Position numbers and translations under genes: made by a program
The notes under the pieces: model-generated
Told to the model about the DNA's origin: nothing
What the model saw: only the letters and a program-made list of their open reading frames with translations
The model's database searches: none
Shown here: one piece after another, positions 1-11,385 of the stretch
Layout: every line of letters starts with the position of its first letter
Numbering within the stretch: the first letter of the stretch is position 1
Assembly (NCBI GenBank): GCA_016584305.1
Contig: JACEEZ010013560.1
Location: 1,370,400 to 1,434,399, forward strand
Direction of reading: 5' to 3'
DNA: 64,000 bases
From: Chionoecetes opilio
Lineage: Eukaryota; Arthropoda; Malacostraca; Decapoda; Majidae

Positions 1-131
1 GATTAGTACGTTGCATTGACTCAAGTGGAGATGGTCACCTGGTGGCTGTAGCACACTCCTCGGGAGTGATATCCGTCCTTGATATACGCACAGGACATCT
101 TCTTTCTACGTGGAAACCACATGAAGGAGAG
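1..131 (+). CDS. WDR81: WDR81 exon (C-terminal WD40 region), 5' end outside window
   Basis: This exon starts before the window and ends at a GT donor (gtatta) at 132, in phase 0. It reads as a WD40 blade: the segment GHLVAVAHSSGVISVLDIRT is followed by a W..HEGE turn. WDR81 is a BEACH/WD40 protein of endosomes and autophagy that works with WDR91 to limit PI3K-III activity. Assignment rests on this exon joining two more that match the end of animal WDR81, especially the last one. The first two bases complete a codon from the preceding exon. Alternative: another WD40 protein, but the terminal exon makes that unlikely. Confidence 0.82.
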
Positions 132-290
132 GTATTACAACTTCAAATTTTATTTGATGATTAAATCTTTGGTTTCATGATATGTTACTATATGCTGTAT
201 GTTATTCATTGACTTGTTTACTTGATTCCTCAGTTTGGCTGATAATATGTTGTTAATGAAAAGTCTTACATTTTTTTTTTCTTATTGCAG

Positions 291-397
291 GTGTTATCCA
301 TGAAATGGCTTCACAACAGCACTTTCATCAGCTCAGCTCTTGATCAGACTATGTCAGTGTGGAGTACTGATGACACCAAGCTCAAATTCACTCTCAG
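291..397 (+). CDS. WDR81: WDR81 penultimate exon
   Basis: A T-rich tract and cttattgcag acceptor precede the exon, and a gtactt donor follows it. It encodes a WD40 strand set (VLSMKWLHNSTFISSALDQT, then a SVW triplet). The upstream intron is only 159 bp, while the next is 7.1 kb and filled with transposons. The exon ends in phase 2 (AG); the first base of the exon at 7503 completes an Arg codon, so the reading frame is continuous. Confidence 0.82.
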
Positions 398-1332
398 GTA
401 CTTTACCTAGTTATTCTAACTTTTAATTAAGCTGTGAGATAGTTCTCTAAAATCTTGCAAAATTAAATTATAGGAAATGTTTGATAATTTAGGAACTGGT
501 GGGCTTTGGCTGTTCGACCACAATATTGCATAATGATTACAAATTTTCAACCAAGCCACATTGCAGGTAAGGAGTACTATAGGGGAACTATAGGGTACTA
601 TAGGAGTACTATAAGGAGTATTATAGGTACCATCAGAAAGTTCCAAAAATACAGTCAAAAAAGCTACAACAGACTTGATTGGTTCCAGGACCCTGTTTGT
701 CTTGGTATTTGTTCTGTCTAGTCTAGCGTCCTTTGCAAGCTATCCATCCCAGGCTAACAACCAAGAAAGCTCACCACCCAACAAAATCATTTAAACATAA
801 AATATGAAAATATTAATATAATTTTGAAGGTAATTTACTTTTTCACTCTATTTTGCCAGCTTGTAGAATTGCATTGCAGAGGAACTTAAAAATAATGATT
901 GTATAGGCAAGGGTAATCAGACAATTCCATGATTACCTTCCAAGTACAACACAATAATTAAAATGAAAAAAAAGAAGATATTATGAATACAATTTTGAAG
1001 GCAATCAACATTGTCACCTTATTTTACCAGCATGTGGTTAGAATCATATCACATAGTAACTGTAAGATGATGATTACTTTTCACTGCTAAAGGAGAGTGT
1101 AAGCAGTCAACACTACGATTTCCTCTGTATCCAAAACAATGAAATCAGCCAAGGATCTGTGAGGGTAGTGAGCAGCCTATGTGGAATTCCTGCCCTGATA
1201 TCATTTTTACATTTCAAAGATTAGATTTCTCATTATTGTGCCAAGCTATGGTTGCAAATATATTAGTTATTGCAAAAAAGAAATTTTCTTTGGCTATGAG
1301 GAAAAAAAACAAAATTGCATTATTGAATTGCA

Positions 1333-1972
1333 GGGTCAAAACGTCCCATAAATACACAGTTGTTCACGGTGGACCCTCCAACTGAGCAGCTTCTCACCAC
1401 TGGGTTGCAAGCAGTGGATGCCGATCATCCCATTGACGAAAGTGCACCCTCTCTTGACGAAGTCAGAGAGGCTGTAGCAAAGTTGAGGGGTGGAAAGGCA
1501 GCTGGTGTTTGTAATATCAGTGCGGAGCTCCTCAAAGCTGGGGGTGAGGCCATGATCCGCGGGTTGCATGCTGTCCTGACTGCCGTGTGGCAATCAGGTA
1601 CCATTCCTCCTGACTGGAAAAGGGGGCTGGTCGTCCCTATCTGGAAAGGGAAAAGGGACCGTCAGGACTGCAACAATTACCGCGGTATTACACTGCTCAG
1701 CGTACCAGGCAAGGTGCTTGCCCATCTATTGCTGACACGGATTCGCAGCCATCTGATGAAGCATCAGAGACCTCAGCAGTCTGGGTTCACGCCTGGTAAG
1801 TCAACAACGGACCGTATCCTAGCGCTTCGTGTCCTGGTGGAACACCGACGTGAGTTTCGACAGGGGATGCTTGCAGCCTATGTTGATCTCAAGAAGGCGT
1901 TTGACTCAGTGCATCGTGAGTCACTCTGGGATCTTCTGCGACTCCGAGGGATTCCTGCAAGGAGTATTGAGA
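1333..1972 (+). mobile_element. RTE-like non-LTR retrotransposon fragment, copy A (RT fingers/palm start)
   Basis: The open frame covers the start of a reverse transcriptase: the linker SLDEVREAVAKLRGGKAAGV, then W(K)RGLVVPIWKGK, NYRGITLLSVPGK, the block QQSGFTPGKSTTDRIL and the first catalytic box AAYVDLKKAFDSVHRE. Homology stops abruptly at about 1972 (RGIPARSI) at unrelated sequence, so it is 3'-truncated, unlike a simple target-primed insertion. The same family recurs at 8932, 22991 and 28113. It lies in WDR81 intron 2. The clade call (RTE/RTE-X) is by motif style only. Confidence 0.75.
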
Positions 1973-2599
1973 AAGGCCTTCGTTTCGCTCATGGAGCTAT
2001 CCGGCGGGCTACGCACTCGGCCTTCTTTTCACTCATGGAGCTATCCGACGGCTGCAGCAGAAAGCAGAAGCTGGCAAGCAGGCTCCTACCTCGCTACAAC
2101 ACTAAATGCTTCACCTGTGTTCTGCTGTGAGGGCTCCGTCCCTTCAAATTAGCTAATCCCCTTGGGCAAATCATTGATACAATAAGTTTCTTCATCATAA
2201 TTAGCTTCGTCCAAATAACCATACGCCACTCTTACATTTCACTCTTACATTTCCATGGCGTTGATAGATTCTGTTTCCTGTCCTCTGTTCAGGAGCTCAG
2301 TGGGGCCTTCGTGGTGCAGCTGTGGGTCCGCAGGTGGCTGGGTACAGGGCAGAGGTTATCAGTATCAGGTCATGTTTGTCAGTTGATCAGCTGAGGTGTG
2401 ATTTGACAACCTGTTCCTCGGTCACTGGCAAATCTGCCGTATCAGCAAGCCTTTTCCTTTCTCTTCATTTCTTGCTCCTTCTTCTCTTCCCTCTTCTTAT
2501 TCCTCGCTTTCTCTCTTCCTTTACTCCGTCTCCCTATTCCTCTTCTTCGGACGGCGGACGGACCCTCATCTGTTGAACGGCTGAGGTAAGCGAATCTGC
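1973..2599. other. Unassigned repeat-like stretch in WDR81 intron
   Basis: A short word around TTTCRCTCATGGAGCTATCC occurs twice, near 1983 and 2026, and is followed by CT-rich sequence (about 2450-2560). I see no conserved coding signature; the open frames here look incidental. Confidence 0.4.
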
Positions 2600-2838
2600 G
2601 GCTCCTGGCTCTCTCCTCGCTGGCTGATAAGGATACTATTGACTCCTCGCTGGCTGATAAGGATACTGTTGACTCAGTTATGGCTCCTGGCTCTTTCCTC
2701 GCTGGCTGATAAGGATACTGTTGACTCGGTTATGGCTCCTGGCTCTCTCCTCGCTGGCTGATAAGGATACTGTTGACTCAGTTATGGCTCCTGGCTCTCT
2801 CCTCACTGGCTGATAAGGATACTGTTGACTCGGTTAAC
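2600..2838. repeat. 52-bp minisatellite (about 4.5 copies)
   Basis: Units start with ggctcctggct and contain gctggctgataaggatactg. Starts at 2682, 2734 and 2786 are exactly 52 bp apart; the first copy at 2600 is followed by a shortened unit of about 41 bp. Divergence between units is low, mostly A/G in ctcRgtta. Confidence 0.9.
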
Positions 2839-3344
2839 CATCGTCGCCTTCTGGCTTTGCGCTGCCATTCTTAACGTTTTTCCCACTTCCCTTATTCTAT
2901 CTCCTCATTCATCCTTCTCTCCTTCCTTATTCCTCATTTCTCTTTCTTGAGACTAGTACAGCATGTTCCATTGTAACTACACTGGTGCATCAAGCTTTGT
3001 GGCATCATGATTCGCGGACACGAGGTTTACCGGTACCTCCAAATATTTCTCGTTCTTAGTTTCGTGCACCAAAACACAAAGTTTTGCGGTTGAGTGGTTC
3101 AAATTTTTGCCATCTAGACGGCAGTGTTTCTGAGTGTTTGTTTTGACGCCAAGTTTTTGTTTACCAGCGTGACCAGATATACGATAATTATCGTATAAAT
3201 ATGATAAATTGTTGATTGGTGTGATAAACAATAACGTCCATACGATGTACGATAATTTTGTCTGTTTAGTTCAGTTGACGCTCTTTACATTAGAACTATA
3301 TTAGCCTATACAGTAAAATCAATAATTATATCTAACACAGTATA

Positions 3345-4220
3345 CACACAAACCTCGTTTTCCCGGACTAATAGGGGAGAGCACTGGTCCGGGTACCGGA
3401 AAGGTCCGGGAATCGCAACAGTCTGATGCCATTACCCACCTCCGGACGTTTATCCTACTCTAGTATTTACTGTCCGGCAACCGCCAATATCAACTACCCC
3501 ACTGCTGACTTTTACGTCCGCTGAGCATGCTGCCATCTGGCGGGAGGCAGCAGAAAGTGTTCAATAGTCTCAAGAGACATTCCTGCACCAGGGGCAGTGG
3601 GGGTTAGGGGACTAACGGAGGCGGTGCAGGTGAACCGTGAGTGTCGTGTGCCCAAATGTAAACAATACGACCGCTGAGCATGCTGCCACCTGGCGGGAGG
3701 CAGCAGAAAGTATTCAATAGTCTCAAGAGACGTTCCTGCACCAGGGGCAGTGGCGGTCAGGAGACTAACGGAGGCTGTGCAGGTAAACCGTGAGTGTCGT
3801 GTGCCCAAATGTAAACAATACGACCGCTGAGCATGCTACCACCTGGCGGGAGGCAGCAGAAAGTGTTCAATAGTCTCAAGAGACGTTCCTGCACCAGGGG
3901 CAGTGGGAGTCAGGGGACTGACGGAGGCGGTGCAGGTGAATCGTGAGTGTCGTGTGCCCAAATGTAAACAATACAACCGCTGAGTATGCTGCCACCTTGC
4001 GGGAGGCGCGGACACTGACCAGGAGTGACAGGAGACGCTCGGACCGCCGGACAACTTTGTCAATTTACGAACAGGACCAGGCATTTCAACGTAAAAATAA
4101 AATAAAATAAAAAATAAATAAAAAAATTGTCCGGGACTCTGACATATCCCTGGACCTCGGATTTTGTCCGACAAATCCGATATCCGGGAAATGGAGATCC
4201 GGGAAATCGAGGTTTGTGTG
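3345..4220. mobile_element. TA-flanked pogo/Tigger-like non-autonomous element, family E1
   Basis: It is flanked by TA and has inverted ends: CACACAAACCTCGTTTTCCC at the left and its complement at the right (ending GAGGTTTGTGTG). The right end carries the word TCCGGGAAA-like at 4167, 4183 and 4198 (pitch 16 and 15). The interior is a 153-bp tandem array (3518-3990) whose units begin ccgctgagcatgctgcc. No transposase is seen. Further copies lie at 50374-51685 (more tandem units) and 46931-47190 (inverted, truncated). Confidence 0.85.
3518..3990. repeat. 153-bp tandem repeats inside E1
   Basis: Unit starts are at about 3518, 3671, 3824 and 3977, each 153 bp apart. Since 153 is divisible by three, long open frames run through the units on the minus strand; I regard these as incidental. 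The last unit is cut short by the element's subterminal sequence. Confidence 0.88.
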
Positions 4221-4468
4221 TACCAACATATGTAACTTGACAGCATTAAAACAAGTAAATTACCATGAATTAACTGAACTGATATGTTCGTACAGCGAAT
4301 ATATTTTTTTATTCAATAAGATAATTTTGGCCAAAGCTGTACGATATTACAATCACCGGCATCTGGTCACGCTGTTGTTAACATGTTTACAACGGCAAGC
4401 GTTTGTTTGTACTCTGTGAGCGTGTGAGCGCTGAATGCAACCCCATTGCATAACAATGGAATACTGTA

Positions 4469-6602
4469 CAGTAAACCCTTCATGCTCGCGGGGGTTACGG
4501 AACAGAGACGCCCGCGAGTATCGTAAATCCACGAGCATGACATTAGTTACCCCTCCCGCCCCGAAAAAAGGCTAACGGTATAAAGAATGCCCTGCCCATC
4601 CTGCTGCAGGCCAACGGCCTGCCTCTCCCAGCGCCTTGCCTGCCTTTTCATGACAACACGCCGTCATCCGCCTCACCTGTGCCTTCATGAAGAAGCTACC
4701 ACGCCTGTGATAGACATCATAGGATATCACCAGGGCTCGATCATAGGGCTCCTCAAGGGGTCCTCGCAGCTGTGCTGCTGTCGCATAAAATAGGTACCAC
4801 CTCGAAATGAAGTAGCAGCTTACCTCACCCCCCCGCCGTTCCTTACTTATTTACCACAAAATACTCCTTTATAAGTGATTAACCAGTGCGTGTGTGGTAC
4901 TGTGGTTGCTGGAGATACTAGAGGAGACAGGAGAGAAGAGATTACTGTATAACACTGTCACACAACTATCAGCTGATGCCCTCACTCACTCAGACCAAAA
5001 CAAATGAAAATGTTTTAGTATCCCAGGTGAAATAGACAAGGGAAGAGTTGAGAAATCTGTTAATGAAGGAGATAAAGTTTGAAGAGAACCTATGAAGCGA
5101 TACTAAGCATCAAAGGTCACAAGAAGAAGACGAATCGAGAGAGACAGAGATGGAAATTTTTAACAAGATAATCCCTTCACCTGCCTTGTCATACATATAA
5201 GCACACTAACATAGACATAATATGTGTACAGAGCTAGATCACTCAATGCCTTGCTCTTACTAACTAACCACTACACTAATGCCTTCCTCCCTTCTCTCCT
5301 GTATCTCGAATGCCTTCCTCTCTTCTCTCCTGTCTCCTCCAGTACCTCCAGCAACCACAGTACCACACACGTCCTGGTTAATCACTTATAAAGGAGTATT
5401 TTGTGGTAAATAAGTAAGGAACGGCAAGCGTGTGAGGTAAGGTGCTACTTATTTTGAGGTGGTACCTATTTTATGCTACACCGCCCCTTCTAAGGGTCTG
5501 GGTGGCCGCGGCAAGAATGTTTCCTCGTCACTGGCTGCTCTGCCATCTTAACACCTTTAAATCACCCTTATTTAAGGTGACACATGGTGCAACACGGACT
5601 TAAATAATGACACGTGTATATAGCAGCTCACCATAATCACTACAATGTATAATAACGAGTAATAGACCATAAAACCCTCCCACCTTGCCCTACAAACAAC
5701 ACCAAGAAGGAGGAAATCTCCTTGGTGTTTGTCTCTGCCATCATGATGCTGCTGTCGCCTGCCGGCTGCCTGGGCTGCCAGATGTGGATGAGACGCCTTG
5801 CTTTTATTTTCATCTCTTTACTCATATATATTTTTTTTTACATCTTGGCCTATAGCACCTGTAGGCAGTGACTTATAAGGCTCGGATGGTAGGCTCTCTG
5901 GAGGTTCATTTAAGGGCTGTGATGGTTGGCCCTCGCCGGTGGTGGCGCAGGAAGTATTTTTATAGTGACGCCTTTGATTAGAGGCTCATGCTGCCCCCCT
6001 GTGTCCATCGATGCACTAACAATCGAAGGTAGAGTTATGGGCAGGGCATGTGGGTGTTCTTAGGCCACTCGACGGTGCAGAAAGATTTTGGTTTTCTTCG
6101 GGATCGAACTCGGGTCACTGAGAACGCCACTCGGAGACGCTAACCACTCTGCTACCGCCTCCCCAAAATATGAATAATAGCCATTAAAATGCGATTAAAT
6201 GTCTACATTCACCTAGAAAAATTATATTCCATAGCATACCAAGCAGTAATGAGCGAGCCTGGAGACATACTACCTCTCTTAATACCAGTCCAGAGCAGTC
6301 GTGGGCGGGCGTGCAGGTTTACCACCAAATCTACCACCTAACCGCGCTGTGGATGCGAGTTACCACCTACTTGGGAGCTACCACCTCCTAGCAGGTGGTA
6401 ACTGCTTCGTGGATCGGACCCCTAGCGGGAACTGACAGAGTGGCGGCCCTCTCAAGGCTGTATGCAGAAACATATTTGCACACGCCATTCAAACTCCATA
6501 TTTTTCGTATTTTTTTATTATTTTTCATTATTTATTATCATTTTATCACCAAGGGTTGGAAAACCACGAGAAATCAAATCCGCGAACATGGAGGGTTTAC
6601 TG
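4469..6602. mobile_element. TA-flanked non-autonomous element, family E5 (2.1 kb, with nested SINE)
   Basis: TA then CAGTAAACCCTTCATGCTCG at the left, matched by GCGAACATGGAGGGTTTACTG then TA at the right. Inside is an inverted repeat of about 150 bp (roughly 4790-4940 against 5320-5475) and a tRNA-headed SINE (5830-6164). Segments 5505-5660 and 6165-6300 are homologous to the interior of family E4 (49880-50010, 52090-52230, 52497-52655), although the ends differ. Confidence 0.78.
5830..6164 (-). mobile_element. tRNA-headed SINE, single head
   Basis: On the minus strand the element starts GGGGAGGCGGTAGCAGAGTG, an A-box-like tRNA head, followed by a B-box-like GAGTTCGATCC. A body ends in CTACAGGTGCTATAGGCC and an A-rich tail (poly-T at 5831-5839). 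The same flanks joined without a SINE occur at about 52494-52515 (ctttactcatatgtatgaat), giving an empty-site comparison. Related copies: 42719-43182 and 58884-59052. Confidence 0.75.
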
Positions 6603-6919
6603 TATTTGTAAATCGTATATTTACTAATGTTTTTTCAAAGCTTAAAAAACATTTTTGAACAGAGATAATCCTGTGGATAACATGGTTTTGTCAGTCAGTC
6701 TTATTCTCTCGACCCCCTTAGCCGATCAAGCACAATCTGCAGGACATTATCTCATAACTAATCCTCCTTGAAATAAAAGTCCTCAAAGTCAAGGGCCACC
6801 TTGACATGAGAGGCACATAAACACATGCCGCAGCCGCCACAAACCCACAACACTACATGGCACATCACACTCACATGCAAAGAAACATCAAACAACACCT
6901 AGCACACATTATATCACAC
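6603..6919. other. Intronic sequence without identified feature
   Basis: AT-rich DNA between element E5 and a LINE fragment in WDR81 intron 2. I see no coding signature or repeat boundary. Confidence 0.4.
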
Positions 6920-7330
6920 ACAAATTATCACTTCCACCTTGTCCTACCCAAACCGGCCTCCAGATATACATACCCAGATCACCCATCGCTCCATCCAATC
7001 ACTTCAGGACAGCACTCAGCTGCTTGTACAGCCCCCAGACATCCACCCTCCTAAGTCCTCCCTTCCCCGTGAGGACAGAGTCCACCTGGCCAGGCTGCGA
7101 TGTGGACACTACCCGGCTCTTCTGAGCTATCAGAAGACTGGATGGGTCTATTGCGGATGCCTGTCCGGGATGCAACACAGCACCACACTCTCTTATGGAA
7201 GACTGCATTGCACACAATTACATGCCAACAACAACACAACATACACTCCATGAAGACTGTGAGAAAACCCAGTCCAGGCCATGGCCTATCTTATGAGCTC
7301 AGGGCTGTTCAGCCAGGCAGCCTAAGGAAC
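6920..7330 (+). pseudogene. Possible LINE (jockey/R1-type) C-terminal fragment
   Basis: One frame reads LPREDRVHLARLRCGHYPAL and a second, after a frameshift near 7130, reads ACPGCN. This resembles the C-terminal region of many non-LTR polyproteins (a LARLR-GH-P block followed by a Cys-x2-Cys knuckle). Without a search this is moderate; it is broken and surely not expressed as a protein here. Confidence 0.42.
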
Positions 7331-7502
7331 AACAACTAATCCACTTGAATCATGAATATCTCGAAACCCATTCATTTGGCAAAACTATTTGTTATACCAC
7401 ATTGATACTAATTTATGAAGTTACTTTTTAAATAGCTTAAAAGGTGCCATAAATTAAGCACCACCTGATTTGATTTCTTCGGATATCTCACTGATACTGC
7501 AG

Positions 7503-7734
7503 GGGTCCAACTGAGCCAGTGCATCTGATAAGCCTTTATGGGGATGAGGTCATCACCGGTACTACAGGTAACAGGATTGGAGTCCACACCTCCATATCGC
7601 CCACTGCCTCTTTCTCTTCCACAAGACTACGATCAGATACCTTCAGGGGAGGTCTTACCACCATGGCAGTCTTACCCCTCAACCGACTGCTACTTCTTGG
7701 AGCTGACAATGGAACTGTAAGATTACTATGTTGA
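7503..7734 (+). CDS. WDR81: WDR81 last exon with stop codon
   Basis: The acceptor ag is at 7501-7502 and the exon ends in TGA at 7732-7734. It encodes SLYGDEVITGTTGNRIGVHT, a variable loop, then TFRGGLTTMAVLPLNRLLLL and GADNGTVRLLC. This matches the conserved C-terminus of WDR81 (LYG-EVVTGT-NKIG, FRG-LTSLA-LP, LLLGSDNG-IRLLA, from memory). The protein ends where the animal family ends, so this is an intact terminus, not a truncation. Confidence 0.9.
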
Positions 7735-7881
7735 GGCTTTAACTGATGTGATATACTAATATTTTTTAAGTGCTCATTTCTGATAGCTTGCAAGTATGTT
7801 TTTTATTCAACTGTCAGATATTGTGAAGGAGAACAAGGAGAACTTATCATCATATCACAGTTAGATCATTTATAACCTTGA

Positions 7882-8339
7882 CCCCTCCTGGTCGGCATTC
7901 CCTGGCACCTGCATGGGTTATTTTTGCCTTATGTGTTTTTGTAAGACTGCTGCGACAGGCAAACTATGAAATGTAACGCGCATAATTTGGGTACCATTTG
8001 ACGTTACGTATGTTGAACCAGTCCATGAGTTGTGTTTCATGTCTTCCTTAAGTGCATGTGTGAGGTAGCAGAGTGGGAAGTGGGAGAAGTAGAGGGCTCC
8101 ACCACATGAGGGAGGTTGGGTGTGCATGTCATAGGTGCACTCATGGACAACAACTGAGGGTTAAGGTGGCATGGGCAAGAAGTCACTGTTACTATTCAAA
8201 TGCCACTAAATCAATGCCACTAAAATAATTGAGCTGAAATCGCTTTAGATTACATAATGACAGTAGACAAGAGAGCCCAACCTAGTAAATGTCATTATAT
8301 CACATTATATCATTATATATGACAGCAGACCAGGAGGGG
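7882..8339. mobile_element. TTAA-type (piggyBac-like) MITE in the WDR81 3' UTR region
   Basis: Left end CCCCTCCTGGTC follows TTGA (degraded TTAA); right end GACCAGGAGGGG precedes TTAA at 8340-8343. The 458-bp interior has no coding signature. Placement between the stop codon and the candidate poly(A) signal suggests it is transcribed as part of the WDR81 3' UTR. Confidence 0.55.
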
Positions 8340-8467
8340 TTAAATGATACTAAACAACATTGATCTGAAATAATGACCATTGTACAGATTTGCTGTAAAA
8401 TATTTAGAATATTTGGGGTTTATATTTTATATATTATCTATAGTAAGTCATGTTATTAAAAATACAA

Positions 8468-8473
8468 AATAAA
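8468..8473 (+). terminator. Candidate poly(A) signal of WDR81
   Basis: An AATAAA hexamer lies 734 bp after the WDR81 stop codon and is followed by a T/GT-rich stretch (tattatatgtagtgtttgct). If used, the 3' UTR would contain the TTAA-flanked MITE at 7882-8339. Only the hexamer and its context are seen. Confidence 0.45.
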
Positions 8474-8921
8474 GCATATTTCTATTATATGTAGTGTTTG
8501 CTATACCGTTATGCAGGTTGAGTTCGGAGAGGTATGAAAAATTTATTTAGTGAGAATTCAATACAAAAATTGGTATAGTACATGCATAGTAGTGCTGCAA
8601 CTTTTTCAGCTGAGGTGGGGTCAAGGGTGCACAACAGTACCACATTATCTATCATACCTAGATATGTTCATATATGTCTGAATAACATGAAATGGCATGA
8701 TAGCACTTGCAAAACCTTGTGTGAGCTGAGAAATCAACACATATATACAGCCGACAGGCTAAAATCCCGCGTGTCAGTTTCAGTCACTTCGAAGGCTCTC
8801 CCGCCACAACCGTTAAAGCTATTGCACTGCTGAAGGTCTCAAAATGAAGCCAGATACATTTTCGATCGATTGATGGTAAAAAGAATACTGTAGATTGCAA
8901 ATTAAGGAAATCACAGTTACC
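8474..8921. other. Intergenic sequence without identified feature
   Basis: Between the WDR81 poly(A) signal and an RTE-like insertion. One short open frame (8582-8833) has no recognisable motif. Confidence 0.4.
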
Positions 8922-8931
8922 ATAACTTATC

Positions 8932-10217
8932 GCTTAGCGCTTCGTGTCCTGGTGGAACGCCGACGTGAGTTTCGACAGGGGATGCTTGCAGCCTATGTTG
9001 ATCTCAAGAAGGCGTTTAACTCAGTGCATCGTGAGTCACTCTGGGATCTTCTGCGACTTCGCGGGATTCCTGCAAGGACTATTGGTTTGATAACTGGTCT
9101 GTATTCTGGGACTGAGAGTGCTGTGAAGTGTGGGGCAGGTGTATCCAGCTTCTTTCCTGTGAATACAGGAGTGAGGCAAGGGTGCGTGCTTGTCCCATCA
9201 CTTTTCAACACTTGTATGGACTGGGTATTGGACAAGGTTGCAGATCAAAGTGATTGTGGACATTTATTTGTAGTGACCTGGTGGTATTTTGGGAAAGAAG
9301 AAACCTTATTTGAAAATAAAATTTAAGCAGCAGTGGCCAAGGTCACAGAGCGGGTCCGTGGTCAGGGTGGAGCATCCGTTGGCAACACCAAGATCACTGA
9401 TCTTGTTTTTGCCGATGATGCAGTAATCTTTGCTGAGTCGCTGGAGGTCCTGGTGATGGCTCTCGAGGGCAGCACGAGGAGGCAAAGCCTTGGAACTTGG
9501 GTCTCGCTAAGACCAAGGTCCAGGTGTTTGGAAACTTACTAGATGAAGCAGTACAGTCTGTTCATGCGTGGGGACATTGAGATCTTGGAAAGTTTTACAT
9601 ACCTTGGTAGCGCAGTCCATAATGACGGCGGGTCACGTCAAGAAGTCTTACGGCGGATTGGCATAGCCCACGGTGTTATGAACTCGCTCAGCGGGAGTAT
9701 TTGGCGTTGTCGGTACCTGTGCAGGAGGACAAAGATCCGGATCTTCAAGTCGCTTGTGATCCCTGTCTTACTCTATGGTTGTGAGACATGGACACTAAAT
9801 AGTGACTTGAAGAGACGAATCAATGCCTTTGGTAATAAGTGTCTTCGCAGAATCATGGGGTATCGCTGGGATGATTACGTGTCAAATCAGCGATTGCACC
9901 GTGAGACTGAATCGAGGCCTATTACCTGCATAGTCCGTCAGCGCCAACTTCGGCTATATGGGCATGTGGCACACTACCCTGAAACCGATCCTTCCCATCG
10001 GGTTGTATCTGTAAGAGACAATCCGGCATGGAGGAGGCCAAGGGGCCGCCCACAAGGCTCGTGGCTGGGGCAAGTCGATGTTTCTTGTCGAGAGCTGCTT
10101 GGTATTTGTCTTGGAAAGGAGCCTGCATGGGAACTAGCGCATGGTGACCCCCGGGAGTGGCGTCATAGGGTGGGCGAGGCGACGCGCCCCCCGGTGTATG
10201 CCCCTAATGATTGATTG
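8932..10217 (+). mobile_element. RTE-like retrotransposon copy B, 5'-truncated, with target-site duplication
   Basis: It is flanked by the 10-bp direct repeat ATAACTTATC (8922-8931 and 10218-10227). It begins inside the RT palm (RVLVERRREFRQG, YVDLKKAFNSV), includes the GVRQGCVL motif and the catalytic FADDA box near 9410, then the C-terminal block LLYGCETWTLNSDLKRRINA and ends in (TGAT)n. The reading frame is broken by a 106-bp insertion (9261-9366) and by a frameshift near 9470-9540. The 3' end with the short ATTG/TGAT tail is shared with copies C and D. Confidence 0.85.
9261..9366. mobile_element. 106-bp insertion inside RTE copy B
   Basis: Copy C has an uninterrupted gattgtggagcatccg where copy B has this insert, flanked by the 5-bp duplication GTGGA (9256-9260 and 9367-9371). 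The insert runs from catttatttgtagtgacc to ggtccgtggtcagg. An inverted copy lies downstream at about 10447-10552. Confidence 0.72.
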
Positions 10218-10404
10218 ATAACTTATCAAATATAAAAAATTTGACGTTTTGGAAAATGTATTTCCTTTTTTTAATAGGGAATATTAATGCTAGCTATTTC
10301 ATTCACTTAGAATTTAAGAAAGGTACATAATCAAGCTTTTAAATGCAACAAACCGTAGTTCGTTGCCGCTTTTTGCAACCGAGTAGATAAAAAAAAAAAA
10401 AAAT

Positions 10405-10552
10405 AAGAAAATGGGTGTGCGCCACCCTGACCGTGGACCCCGCTCTGTGACCCTGGCACTGCCACCCTGACCGTGGACCCCGCTCTGTGACCTTGGCCAC
10501 TGCTGCTTAAATTTTATTTTCAAATAAGGTTTCTTCTTTCCCAAAATACCAC
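10405..10552 (-). repeat. Inverted copy of the 106-bp insert with internal 40-bp duplication
   Basis: The reverse complement matches the insert at 9261-9366 almost throughout. Its proximal part, ccaccctgaccgtggacccc, is duplicated in tandem (about 40 bp). A poly-A/T tract (10387-10403) adjoins it. Confidence 0.75.
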
Positions 10553-10791
10553 CAGGTCACTACAAATAAATGAAAACAACCATATTATAAATACTACAAT
10601 AACTAGTGGGTCTCTTATTTTCTCTGTATACTGTATTCTAAATAAAAAGACATTCATATGATGTTAAAGGATATCAAATTAGGTCATAAAGTAGTTCTTG
10701 GATAAAAAATAAAAAAAATAAAAAAAATTCATTGTGTAAACCTATACATGCAGTTATTTTGAACAGTGATACTAATTAAAAAGAATGATTA

Positions 10792-11369
10792 CCGTATGTT
10801 ACGGCTTCTAAGACGCTGCATCTTGGAAGACGCACCCTGATTGACACCCAGATTTTGGAAAGAAATAAAAAAAATAAAAATAAAAATCTTAAGGATATAA
10901 AAACATCTCTTGTCTAAAGGTATAAGTAAATCCATAGTATAAGTAAAATGTTTTGATGAATTCGCCATGGGTTATAATTTCCAAGACTGAAAAAAACTTG
11001 TGACAGCCTGGTGGTAAATGATACATCAACACTATAGGCATCCGACAGGTGGCGTTGTTGTCGGCAATCTGTCAAGGCGGAAGTTGCCGCGGAACGGCTC
11101 CCGCCAGTCTTTGTGGCAGACTCATAGAGTCTTAGTTTGTGATACGTGTGGTCACTGTGACAGCCTGGTGGTAAATGTCAAATGATACATCAACACTAGC
11201 AGACGATAGGTGGCGTTGTTGACGCCAATCTGCAGAGGCGGAAGTTGCCGCGGAACGGCTCCCGCCAGTCTTGGCAGTCTCATTCCAACATTCGTCTTGG
11301 AAGACGCAAGAGTATTTTACAGGGTATTTTATAGGGGAAAAAATGCGTCTTATAAGCCGTAAAATACGG
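10792..11369. mobile_element. TA-flanked non-autonomous element, family E10
   Basis: The right end reads GCGTCTTATAAGCCGTAAAA then TACGG and TA; the left end is its degraded complement. Inside, a 110-bp segment beginning gtgacagcctggtggtaaat is duplicated (about 11001-11110 and 11156-11270). A second, shorter copy is at 44995-45251. No transposase is seen. Confidence 0.75.
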
Positions 11370-11385
11370 TAATTCATTTTATGTA

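Noticed and set aside
1179..1385. 68-codon frame before RTE copy A
   Set aside because: Overlaps the repeat boundary and lacks any family signature.
2977..3231. 84-codon minus-strand frame
   Set aside because: No motif, no splice context and no similarity I recognise; likely chance.
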